Assembly (NCBI GenBank): GCA_002104895.1
Contig: MCFG01000019.1
Location: 1 to 64,000, forward strand
DNA length: 64,000 bases
Reading direction: 5' to 3'
Source: Anaeromyces robustus
Lineage: Eukaryota > Neocallimastigomycota > Neocallimastigomycetes > Neocallimastigales > Neocallimastigaceae
The notes beneath the pieces are model-generated. The model saw only the letters and a program-made list of their open reading frames with translations. It did no database searches and was not told where the DNA came from. This document shows, in pieces, positions 51,955-64,000 of this stretch. The position numbers and the translations under genes were made by a program. Every line of letters starts with the position of its first letter. The first letter of the stretch is position 1.

Positions 51955-52558
51955 AGTAATAAATAAATAAATAAATAATAAATAAATAAATAAATAAATA
52001 ATAAATATTTATTTATATTTATTTTAATATTTATTATTTAATATATATTATAATATTTAATCAATTAATTTTAAATGAAAAATATTTTAATATTTTTATT
52101 AATTGGTTTAATGTTATAATATATAAACATAAAAAAATAAATAAACAATAATAATAAAGTTTTTTATAATAAAAAAAATTAAATGAAAAAAAGTGAAAGT
52201 AAATAATATACAATAAAATTAAATAAAAAAAAAATAATAATAACCGAAGTTGTAAATTTATTAAATAATTCAATTTAAAAAAATAATTATTAAAACTGAT
52301 TATTTTTTACTTTTTTTTTTTCCTTTTTTTATACTATTGTAATTTATTTATAGAAAAAAATATAAAAAATAAAAAAAAGTAAAAAGTAAAAAAAAAAAAA
52401 AAAAAAATGAAAAAATTGAAATAATTAAAAAAAAAAAAAAAACATTAAAAATATTTAACAAATCAATTAAAAAAAAAAAAAAAAAAAGAGTAATAAATAT
52501 ATATATTATTTTTTAATTGTTTTTTATATATATATATTTTTAGTGAAAAGAACAAAAA
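47828..52558. other. Long AT-rich intergenic region with microsatellites
   Basis: It lies upstream of both the LRR gene and the ankyrin-HECT gene, so it holds both promoters. It contains AAAT arrays (48103-48164; 51803-52005), TTTA (49495-49612) and AATAA/AAAAT mixtures (50358-50450). A patch with more G+C (about 49015-49190, including CGATTGAGCTCACCTATACC) stands out but has no open frame. No gene was seen. Confidence 0.55.
51803..52005. repeat. AAAT tetranucleotide microsatellite
   Basis: About 200 bases of AAAT with regular AAGTAAAT and AATTAAT variants. The variants recur in blocks (AAATAAATAAGTAAATAAAT), suggesting a higher-order repeat from slippage of larger units. Confidence 0.85.
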
Positions 52559-55500
52559 ATGCCATTATTAAAGAAATCAATTACTAAATATTTAAACCAA
52601 AAAGGGTTTGAAGAAACAGAAGAGGATATAAATATTATTTTATATCAATCTATATATTTTTATCAATTTCAGAAATTTAAATATGTATTGAAATTTGCTA
52701 CCAAATATAATACAACTTTGAAACTTAATGAAGTTTACACATTAGGGTATAAAAATGATAAAACTTATCCACTTACTCTTATTGCTAAATACTCTGATAG
52801 AAATAAAAATACTGAAATGGCAAATTTATTAATTGAATATGCCACAAAAAATAAAATTCTTTTGGAAATTAATAAAAAAGATGAAGATGGCATGAATCCA
52901 TTTTTATATAGTGTTTCCAAAAACAATTATGGAATGATAAAATTATTAATGGATTATACTGTCAATAATAATATTAAGATAATTATAAATGAAAAAAATA
53001 GTTATGGAAATTATCCACTATTATGGAGTGTTGGTAATAATAGTATTAGGTTAACACAATTATTAATTAATTATGCTACTAATTATTTTACGGTTTTAGA
53101 AATTAATGAAAAAAACACAAATGGAAATTATCCACTTTTACGAAGTATTGAAAACAATAATACTGAAATGACAATTTTATTAATAGATTATGCCAATAAA
53201 AATAATATTATTTTAGAAATTAATGAAAAGAATAAAGATGGAGTATATCCACTTTTACGCAGTATTAGTAATGATAATATTGAAATAACTGAAATATTAA
53301 TGGATTATGCTGATAAAAATAATATTATTTTAGAAATTAGTGAAAAGAACAATACCGGAAATTATCCTCTTTTAAGTTGTATTTGTAATAATAACTTTGA
53401 AATGACAGCATCATTAATTGATTATGCTAATAATTATAATATTGTTTTAGAAATTAATGAAGATGATATAATAGAATTTATCGATAAATATCAAAAAAGT
53501 TCAAAGATAATAAGAAACATATATAAAATAGATACAGAAATTATAAAATTATTATTTAAAAATATATATGATAAAAAGTTAATTATAAATTATAGTGAAG
53601 ATAGTAGTCTTTTAAGTATGTTTGATGAAATAAAAGATGAAACCATCATAGAAAAACAAATGGAAGAAATTGATGATGGAAATTATTCAATAATAAATTG
53701 TATGGAATTAAATAATTTTGAAATGATGAATAAATTAATAAACTATGCCAATGAAAATAATATTGTTTTTGATATTAATGAAAAGAGTAGTAGTAATGGA
53801 AAATATCCACTTTTAATGAGTATCTATAAAAATAATTTACAAATGACACAATCATTAATTCAATACGCCAATAAAAATAATATTATTTTGGAAATTAATG
53901 AAAAAGATATTGATGGAATTTATCCACTTTTATATTGTAATAATATTGATATAATGGAGTTATTAATATCTTATGCGAATAAAAATAATATCCTATTGAA
54001 AGTCAATGATAAAGATAATTATGGTAATTATCCACTTTTACATTTTATTTCAACGAATAATACTGATATGACAAAATTGTTATTAGATTATGCCGTAAAA
54101 AATGATATTTTATTAGATATAAATTCAAAAAATGATAAGGGAGAATATCCACTTTTGAGGAGTACTTCAAATAAAAATACATCAATAACAACATTATTAT
54201 TAGATTATGCCATAAATAATAATATTACTATCATAGATTTTGATAAAATAAGTCATGGTACATTCTGCTCTCTTTTATGGGGTATAAATTTAAATAATGA
54301 TGAAATAACAAAATTATTAATTGATTATGCCAATAAAAATAATATTATTTTGAATAAAATTAATGAAAAGGATAACGATGGGAATTATCCCTTTTTATCC
54401 AGTACTATTAACGATAATATTAACCTTGTGAAATTATTATATAATTATGCTATGGAACATAATATACTTTTAGAAATAAATGAATCGAATCATCATGGAA
54501 TTTATCCACTTTTATGGATAATGAATAATACTAATATTGAAATGGCAAAATTACTTATGAATTATGCCACAGATAATAATATTATTTTAGATATTAATAA
54601 AAAAGATATTAATGGAAATTATCCACTTTTAAGTGCTTCTACAAATAATAATATGGAATTAATAATGCTATTAATGGATTATGCTACTAAGAATAATATT
54701 ATATTGAATATGAATGAAAAAGACAAGGATGGAAATTATCCACTTATTGGGATTGCTAATAATAATCATATTGAAATGTTCAAATTATTCATCGATTACG
54801 CCACAAAAAATAATATTATTTTAGATATTAATGGTAAAGATAATCATGGTAATGATCCATTCCTATTATGTATTTCAAATAATAATATTGAATTAATGGA
54901 ATTATTAATGGATTATGTCAATAAAAATAATATTATTATTTCAGATATTGAAAAAATATATAATGGTGATTTTTATTCTCTTTTATGGAGTATTAAATTA
55001 AATAGTTTTGAAATAACGAAATTATTAATGGATTATGCGGATAGAAATAATTGTATTTTGAATATTAATAAAGGCTATCCACTTCTCTTAAGTTCTTTTA
55101 ATAATAATATTGAAATGATGAAATTAATCATCGATTATGCCACTAAAAATAATATTATTTTGGAAATTAATGAACAAAATCCTCAAGGAAATTACCCACT
55201 TTTATGGAGTGTTGGACATAATAATATGGAAATGATGAAATTATTAATGGATTATGCCAATGATCATAATATCGTTTTAAAACTTAATAACAAGAATAAT
55301 CATGGTAATTATCCCACTTTATGGATCGTTGAAAACAATGATATAGAAATAATGAAATTACTTATAGATTATGCCACCACTAATAATATTATTTTGGATA
55401 TCAATACAAAAAATAATGAAGGAAATTATCCACTTCAATGTTCTACTTCCAATAATAATATTGAAATGACAAAATTAATATTAGAATATATTATGGCAAA

Positions 55501-56513
55501 TAATATGGTTATTTCAGAATTTGATAAAATACATAAAGGAGAATTTTATTCTCTTTCATGGAGTATCAAATTAAATAGTTTTGATATAACGAAATTATTA
55601 ATGGATTATACGGATAGGAATAATTGTATTTTGAATATTAATAAAGGCTATCCACTTCTCTTAAGTTCTTTTAATAATAATATTGAAATGATGAAATTAA
55701 TCATCGATTATGCCACGAAAAATAATATTATTTTAGAAATTAATGAACAAAATCTTCAAGGAGATTATCCACTTTTATGGAGTATTAAACAAAATAATAT
55801 TGAAATGATGAAATTATTAATGAATTATGCCAATGAAAATAATATCGTTTTAGAAATTAAAGAAAAAAATGCTGCAAGAATATACCCCCTTCGAAAAAGT
55901 ATCAGTAATAATAATTTAGAAATGACAAAATTACTAATAGATTATGCGAAGGATAATGACATAATTTTGGAAATTGATGAAAAGGATATAAAATTAAAAG
56001 GTGATTACAAAAGGGAAGAAAATATTAATACTATCGATAAAAATGATTTAGAATTTATTAAATTATTATATAAAAGTAATATTGAAAATAAAATAAATAT
56101 CGTAAAAAGTGATGAAAATGATCCAAGTGAAATTTCAAATTTATTTAAAGAAATTAAAAATGAAATAATAGAAATAGGAATTAAAAATAAAAATTATTCC
56201 TTACTAAAAAGTACTCATTTAAATAATATTAAAATGATGAAAGAATTAATAGAATATTACCAAACTCATAATATTATTTTAGATGTTAATGAAAAAGATA
56301 ATAATGAAAATTATCCACTTTTACGATGTATTGGTAATGATAATATTGATATGACCAAATTATTATTAAATTATGTCATTGAAAATAATATCAATTTAAA
56401 TATTAATGAAATAAATAATAGTAAAAATTATCCACTATTAAATGCTACTTTTAATGATAATATTGAAATTGTAAAACTTTTAATAGATTATACCACTAAT
56501 CCTAAGAATCATG

Positions 56514-56551
<38 letters not shown>

Positions 56552-56604
56552 CATATTTTAACAGAACTTTTAAAAGATTATACCACTAATCATGATTCTC
56601 ATGA

Positions 56605-56635
<31 letters not shown>

Positions 56636-56776
56636 AATAATGTTTTAACAGAACTTTTAAAAGATTATACCACGAATCATGATTCTCATAATAATAATAA
56701 TAATAATAATGTTTTAACAGAACTTTTAAAAGATTATACCACGAATCATGATTCTCATAATAATAATAATAATAAC

Positions 56777-56810
<34 letters not shown>

Positions 56811-57700
56811 TTTTAAATTTAAATGGAAAAGATAACAGTGGAAATTATCCTATATTATGGAGTACTGCAAAAAATAATTTAGAAATGATAAAATTATTAA
56901 TAGATTTTGCCAATAAAAATAATATTATTTTAGATATCAATGGAAAGAATAGTAATGGACATTATCCATTATTATGGAGTACTTTTTATGATAATATAGA
57001 AATGACCAAATTATTAATGGATTATGCCTCAGAAAATACCATTATTTTAAATATTAATGAAAAGAATACCAATGGACATTATCCACTTTTATGGAGTACT
57101 TTTAATAATAGTTTTAAAATGATGAAATTATTAATAGATTATGCCACTAAAAATTGTATGGTCTTAGAAATTAATGAAAAAATGAATGGAGGAGATTATC
57201 CATTATTAAATACGATTTCTAATAATAATATAGAATTAACAAAATTATTAATGAATTATGCCACAGAAAATATTATTACTTTAAATATTAATGAAAAGAA
57301 TAAAAATGGAGATTATCCTCTTTTATGGAGTATTACTAATAATAATTATGAAATAACGAAATTATTAATAGATTATGCTAATAAAAATAATATTATTTTA
57401 GAAATTAATGAAAAAAATGATATCGGAAATTATCCCTTAGTATGTAGTATCACTAAAAATAATATAGAAATTCTTCAAATTTTATTAGATTATGCCATAA
57501 GAAATAATATTATTTTAGATATTAATGAAAAAGATATTGAAAAGATTATACAGATAACAACTATAAAGGGAATAAAAAGTGTAGCTGAATTAGATTTAAA
57601 TATTGTAATATTATTACAAAAAAATATTATTGAACGTAAAATAAATATGACCTTTAATTATGATAGTATCATGTTAAAAATGTTTAAAATAATAAAAGAA

Positions 57701-57731
<31 letters not shown>

Positions 57732-57989
57732 CAACACCGAGGAGGAAAGGTCATCATCTTTTTAATGATTTAGAATTAGAATTATCATCCGCTTTAGTTA
57801 TAGCTACCAATAAATTTATTGCTAATAAATATGATCAATTAGATTTAGATACTGGTGAATTATTAATAGTTACAGATTGGAATTATGAAGATGGTTGGGC
57901 CTTTGGTCATCGAAAAAATAATAAAGAAGAAAAGGGAAAATTTCCAAAAGTACTTGTTAGAATTTGTAATAAAGGGGATGAAGGTTTGT

Positions 57990-58024
<35 letters not shown>

Positions 58025-58285
58025 CTATTTTATTTTTATTATATCTATTATTTAATATAATTTTATTTATTAATTAAATACATTATAATTATTATATTAT
58101 ATATATAATATACATGTATATATTTTTTATAACATTATAATACAAAGAATTAGAAGGCTCATCAAAAAAGTAAATATAAAAAAAAAATTTTTTTTATTTT
58201 ATTTCAATCACTTTTTTTTTTAATAATAATAATAACAATGAAAATAACAATATAACAATATAAAAATATAAATATATATTATTTG

Positions 58286-58317
<32 letters not shown>

Positions 58318-60209
58318 AAATTTAATAAATACATAAAAAAATATTAACAATTTTTATTTTATTTTTTTTTTTTTTTTTTCTTATTTATTTTTATTTTTTA
58401 TTTTATTTTATTTTATTTTTTTAGTATAATTACCACAGAATATAAAATTAAATTTGAGGAAAAAATTGAAAATCTTAGAAATTCATTAGAAATTGAAAAT
58501 ATAGAAACAGAAATATTAATTCATCGTAAAAATTTATTTAATGATGCTTATGATAGTATTATGAATAGATCACCAAATCAATTAAAAAATAGATTAAGAA
58601 TTAAATATATAGGAGAAGAAGGTATTGATACTGGAGGTTTATTAAGGTAAAAAAAAAAAAAATTTATATTTATTTATTCATATATATATACATATAAAAA
58701 ATAAAAAAGAGAATTTAGTATTTTTTAAATATTAATAAATTAAATATTATTATTTATTATATATTTTGATATATATAATATAATATATACTATAATATAT
58801 AATATATAATATATAATATGTAATATTTATTTATAGGGATTTCTTTCATAATATATCAAAAGAAATTGGAAATCCAAATTATTCACTTTTCCAATATTCA
58901 AGTAATAATAATTCTTATGAATTAGATGTTAATCCATTATCTTGTGTCATTGATTCTAATCATTTAAAGTATTATAGATTTATTGGACGTATTATGGGAT
59001 TAGCTATTTTCCATCGACAATATCTCTCAATAAATTTTTCATTAATATTTTATAAAAAATTACTGGATAAACAATTAACATTTTCCGATTTGGAATATGT
59101 TGATCCTGAAATGTATAAAAATATTAAATGGTTAAAGTAAAATCAATCAATAAATAAATAAATATTCATAATAATAATCAATAAATAATAAATAATAATA
59201 ACTACATATATATATATATATATTTAATAAAAAAAATATTAATGGTTTTTTTTTTTTTTTTTTCATAAATAAATAAATTACTATAATTAATAGAAATAAT
59301 AATGGAGCTGAAAATTTATGTTTAACATTTGCACTTGATACAAAAGATTGTTTTGGTAATCAAAAATCTATAGAATTAAAACCTAATGGTGCAAATATAG
59401 AAGTTACAGATTCAAATAAAAAAGAATATATTAAGTAAGTTATATAAATATAATGATTTTATTATTAAAAAAAAATATAAATATATATATCTATATATAT
59501 ATTTATTTATTTAAATAGTTTTAATTTAATATTATTTATTATATATTTATTCATTAATTAATTTTTATTTATTTATTATTTATTTATTCATTAATTAATT
59601 TTAAAAAAAATTTTTTTTAGCTTAATTGTTAAATATAAATTAAATAATACTAATGATAAAAAACAATTCAAAGCTTTAAAAAAAGGATTTTATGAAATAG
59701 TTCCAAGTAATAAAATACATACTTTATTTAATGAAGTTGATTTAAAAGTATGCCATTTATTTAATTTTTTTTTTTTTTTTTTTTTATTCTTGGTTATTAT
59801 AATATAAATTTAAAAAAAAAATTTTAAAATTAATATATATTATAATTAATTAATAAAAAAATTTTAATATTAATACCTATTAACATATATATACTTAAAA
59901 AAAAAAAAAATAATATATAAATAAATATATAAAAAGTATTTGCTTGTTGGTATTAACGAAATAGATATTGATGACTGGGAAAAGAATACCGATTATGAAG
60001 GATATAAAACTAATGATATTACAATTATCAACTTTTGGAAAGTAATTAATCTAAAAAAACATTTTATTCTTTTAATATAAAAAAAAAAATAATTATATAA
60101 AATTATTTAAAAAGTTAATATTGAAATAACAAAATATATATATATATATAAATTACTAAAATTAAATATAAAATTATTATTATTATATAACAATTTTTCT
60201 TATAATTAA

Positions 60210-60241
<32 letters not shown>

Positions 60242-60633
60242 TGTGTTAGAGATTTTGATAATGAAAATCGTATAAAATTACTTATTTTTGCCACAGGTAA
60301 TTCCCAAGTTCCTGTCACAGGTTTTAAAGATCTTCAAGGAAATGGAAGAATTACTCATTTTAAACTTAAAAATACTGGTAACCTAAATGATTTACCAAAA
60401 AGTCATACCTGGTAAAATATTAATAATTAATAATTAAGGATTTATTTAAAAAAAAAAAATTTTTTTTAAATAATAATAAATTAACTAGATATTATAGATT
60501 AATATATATGAAAATTAAATTTTTTAAAAAAAAATAATTATATACTAAATAATTTAATTTTTATTTTTTATATATTATATTATTATAAAATATTTTTTTT
60601 ATAATATATATATATATATTATTAATAAAATGT

Positions 60634-60674
<41 letters not shown>

Positions 60675-60796
60675 TTAAAAAAATTTTTATTAGCTTTAAT
60701 CGTATTGATTTACCTCCATATACTTCATATACCATATTAAAACAAAAATTATTACTTGCAATTTCTGAAGGAGTAGGAAGTTTTTCATTAGAATAA
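52559..60796 (+). CDS. Giant ankyrin-repeat / SH3 / HECT E3 ubiquitin ligase (8 exons)
   Basis: Exons are 52559-57987, 58425-58646, 58837-59136, 59294-59434, 59621-59747, 59937-60041, 60242-60411 and 60694-60796, totalling 2198 residues. The large first exon carries about 35 ankyrin-like repeats (GNYPLLWS..NNIEMxKLLIDYATKNNIILEINEKD), broken by three longer, different spacers and a poly-Asn block. Residues about 1740-1805 look like an SH3 domain (YDQLDLDTGELLIV..EDGWAFG..GKFPKVLV). The remaining exons build a HECT domain: GEEGIDTGGLLRDFF, RFIGRIMGLAIF, LLVGINEIDIDDWEKNT, then LPKSHTCFNRIDLP. Catalytic Cys2165 is encoded by a TGC codon split by the last intron. The protein should accept ubiquitin from an E2 on Cys2165 and pass it to substrates recruited by the ankyrin arm. 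The plain end of the first exon would run into a poly-T stretch; splicing at GTTTGC (57988) avoids it. Confidence 0.93.
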
Positions 60797-62415
60797 ATAA
60801 ATATATATATATACATATATATATATATTTATAAATACTTTTTTTAAATAGTTCATATTTATTTATTTATTTATTTAATATACCTTTTTTTTTTTTTTGT
60901 TTTTTTCGTTAATTCCTATTAATATACATATATATATTAATGAAATATATAAATATAATATTTCTCATTAATTGTTCAGTTTCAATTACAATTATATTAT
61001 TATATTCTTAGTTTTAGAAGATGGTTTACAAGTGTAATAATATATATATATATATATTTTTAAAAAAAAAAATATTTATTCAAATATTCAAAAATAATAT
61101 TTTATAAATAAAAAATAATAATAATAATATTTAATTTATAAATAAAATAATATATGTAAATAGATTATAAAGAAAAAAAAATAATAATTTTTTATATATA
61201 ATAGATAAAATTTCTTTAAAAATAATAAATTTAAAATTAATGATAATTAAATAAAAACATATAAAAAACATGTAAAATATAGAATAAATAAATAAATAAT
61301 AATAGTAATATATAGAGAGAAATATATAGAAAAACAAAAACAAAAGCAAAAAAAACTATAAAAATTATAAATAATAAAAATAATAATAAAAAAAAAAAAA
61401 AAAAAAAAGATAAAATAAAATAAATAATCAATAAAAAAAAATTAATCCTAGTTAAAATATTATATAGATTAAAAATAATAATTTTTTTTTTTTTTAAAAA
61501 AAATAATAATAATATTTAAAAAAAAAAAAAAAATAAAATAAAATAAAATAATAAAAAATAAAATAAGCAAGCAATTAAAAAAAAAAAATTTTTTTTTAAA
61601 GATTACTTTTTCTTAAAAAATTGTTTATTGTTTTTATTAAATATTTTTGTTTATTAAAAAATATGAAAAATAATAATATTAATATTATTTTTTTTTTTTT
61701 TTTTACTCCAAAGACAATGAATTAATTTATTATAAAAAAAAATAAAAATAATATAGAAATAGTTCATTTTATTTATTCTTTTACTACGATTATATAGTTT
61801 TTTCAAAAAAATAAATAAATGAAAGATGAGTAAATAAATAAATAAAAGATAAAAAATGAATAAAAAGTATTGATAAATAAATAAATAATATTATTATAAA
61901 AGGTTTATTTTTTATTTTTTTATTTCATTTTATTTGTTACTATTAAACTTTTTTTTTCATTATTATTATTGTTATATTTTTATCCATTAAAATATTTTGT
62001 AAACTAAATATTTTAATTATTAATTAATTCATTGAAATTTTATTATTTATCTTTTTTAATTTTTTTTTAAATGTATTATTACAAATAAAAATATAAAAAT
62101 AAGAATGAGAGATTGTAAATTATATAATTAAACGTTATAATAAATAAAATATTAGGTATAATAATAATACATATTAACATCTAATTATTTATTATAATAT
62201 ATTAATAAAGTTAAAAACTTTTGATATTATTTATTATTTATTATTTTAAAACTTTTTTTTATATTATTATATAATAAATAGAATATCAAAATATATTTTA
62301 ATAAATAATAATTAATAATTAATAATTAATTATTAATAAATTATTATTGTTTAACTTTATTAATTATTATTGATTAATATAAACATAAATTTAAAACATA
62401 AATTTAAAAATAATA

Positions 62416-62451
<36 letters not shown>

Positions 62452-63931
62452 TAATAATAATAATTAAAAAATATGCATAAACAAAAAAACAATTAATTAT
62501 TAGAATCAAACATTCATTCTTCATTCTTAATTAAATATTATTAATTATGATTAGAATAAAAAAAAAAGGTTTGAAAAATAAATTTATTCTATTATTAAAA
62601 ACTAGATTGATTTAAAACGTAAAAAAAAATTAAAAATCATTAAACAGTTAATTAATTAAAATTAAATAATTAATGAATTAAAATTAGAATATGAAAATAA
62701 TAAAATAAAAAATAATAAAAAATAAAACCGATAAAACCAATAAAACCAATAAAGAGAATGAATGATAAAAGTTAAGAAACCAATAAAGAATTGTGTATAG
62801 TATTTAAGTATAAAAGTGTAATTTAAAAAAATATTATTATTATTAATTCAAAACTATTTAACAAAAGCATAAATATATATGTTCATCATTCTTTTTATTG
62901 TATTTGTATATTTGTGTTGTGGATGTGATGTGAGAGCAAGTGTAAAATGTTTATTATTTTCTCTTTAAATTATTATTATTAATATTTTCATTATTAATGA
63001 TTAATTATTTATATTTATAATTAAATATTATTTTATATTATTTTATAGGTATTTAAACTTTTTTTTTAAAACCTTTTTATTATTACTTATAATAATAAAT
63101 AAATAAATAAATAAATAATAAAAAATAAATAATTGTTTTAATTAATTTTTTTTAATTTTTTTTAATTTTAAAGAATAAAAGTATACATTTTTGTACTACA
63201 TTTAATATAAATTAAATATGGTATTGTAATACATCAATTACATTAATTCATTTTTTAATTGGTTTAATGGTAATCATCAAATAAATATTAGAACAAATGC
63301 ATTAAATGTAACACAAAAAAATTTTAAAAAAATTTTTAATAACAAATTTAAAAAAAAAAAAAATAAAAAAATAAAAAATAAAAAATAATTTTATAAACAA
63401 AACAAAACAAAAAAAAAACAAAAAAAAAGTTTTAAAGGTTTGTTTCTTGTTTTATTTCTTAGAATTAAATTCTCTTATTAAAATAAAATAAAAACATAAA
63501 GACATAAAAAGTAAAAAGAAAAAAAAAAGGTTTTTGTTTTCTTTTTTTTTGATGAGAAATATAAAATCTATATATTAGTAATCATATATAATAAATATAA
63601 AATATATATATTAATTATTTATTATAAAGTATTATTGTTTTATTTTATTTTTATTTTATTTTAAGAATTGCATTTTAAATGTTTTTTTTTTTTTACTTTA
63701 AAGAAATCTTTATTAATGATATTTCTTTAAAATGAGCTTATTTTTAAACTTTTTTTTTATTATTTTATATTTGTTAATGTAATATTTTATATTTTATATT
63801 TTATATTTTATATATTTACATATTTTCAATAACAAAGATATTTTTATACTCTTTATAGAATATTTTACATGATTTTACACGTTCAATAGAAAAAAAAATA
63901 AAAACACAATAAAAATGGATTTTCTCTTTTA

Positions 63932-63962
<31 letters not shown>

Positions 63963-64000
63963 AAAACAAATAACAAATAACAAATAATAAATAATTATAC
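60797..64000. other. AT-rich downstream region, no firm gene
   Basis: From the HECT gene stop to the window end. It is mostly A/T tracts, with AAT arrays near 62415-62462. Near 62700-62990 the sequence is less homopolymeric, with a TATAAAAG word at 62809 and a short signal-peptide-like frame at 62879. No further exon could be joined to it. Confidence 0.5.
62879..62968 (+). CDS. Candidate first exon or tiny ORF encoding a signal-peptide-like sequence
   Basis: An ATG 70 bases downstream of a TATAAAAG word opens MFIILFIVFVYLCCGCDVRAS, a convincing signal peptide or membrane anchor by hydrophobicity. The frame ends after 29 codons, but GTGTAAAAT and GTAAAATG donors lie right after the AlaSer, where a signal-peptide exon would end in this genome. 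No convincing second exon was found before the window end. It could be a real 5' exon, a short secreted peptide, or chance. Confidence 0.25.
   Translation: MFIILFIVFVYLCCGCDVRASVKCLLFSL

Noticed and set aside
52061-52273. 70-residue minus-strand hydrophobic frame upstream of the ankyrin-HECT gene
   Set aside because: It is low-complexity Phe/Tyr/Leu from A-rich DNA, without a domain or codon structure.
57988-58021. Apparent ending of the ankyrin gene in a run of Phe codons
   Set aside because: It is a poly-T stretch at the intron start; splicing at GTTTGC restores the frame into the HECT exons.

Overview
The window looks like nuclear DNA from an anaerobic gut fungus (Neocallimastigomycota, the Neocallimastix/Piromyces/Anaeromyces group). 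This is inferred from four things seen in the sequence: extreme AT richness with long A/T tracts and microsatellites between genes; many short GT..AG introns; CotH-type proteins ending in tandem fungal dockerin (CBM10-like) modules; and Asn-rich low complexity inside proteins. No rRNA, convincing tRNA, CRISPR array or intact transposon was seen.

Layout, left to right. (1) 1864-5007 (+): secreted subtilisin-like protease with a Thr-rich linker and three CBM18 chitin-binding modules. (2) 6161-8044 (-) and 10551-13165 (+): two divergent CotH kinase-family genes. The first has no dockerin and a hydrophobic tail; the second has two dockerins. A frameshifted CotH relic lies at about 14650-14812 (-). 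(3) 17066-22753 (-): full-length ABCA-type ABC transporter, apparently starting from an ATG-only exon. (4) 27118-30007 (+): MATH + ankyrin + trypsin-like-fold protein. (5) 31482-34289 (-): a third CotH gene, seven exons, two dockerins. (6) 37469-41428 (-): a second subtilisin, with one eight-cysteine CBM18-like module and seven six-cysteine repeats. (7) 43382-47827 (-): a 17-exon leucine-rich-repeat gene in which most exons are exactly one repeat, ending in a Thr/Lys linker and three CBM18 modules. (8) 52559-60796 (+): a 2198-residue ankyrin-SH3-HECT ubiquitin ligase in eight exons. The rest is AT-rich intergenic DNA.

Biologically, the secreted set (two subtilisins, three CotH proteins, the LRR-CBM18 protein) fits the cell-surface and cellulosome-associated secretome of these fungi. 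Dockerins would place two CotH proteins in the multi-enzyme complex; CBM18 modules would hold the proteases and the LRR protein on chitin. The intracellular set (MATH-ankyrin, ankyrin-HECT) fits ubiquitin signalling with large expanded repeat scaffolds. The multi-exon models were joined by hand from splice signals. In each model the reading frame closes exactly and adjoining exons rebuild recognisable motifs, but no transcript evidence was available.
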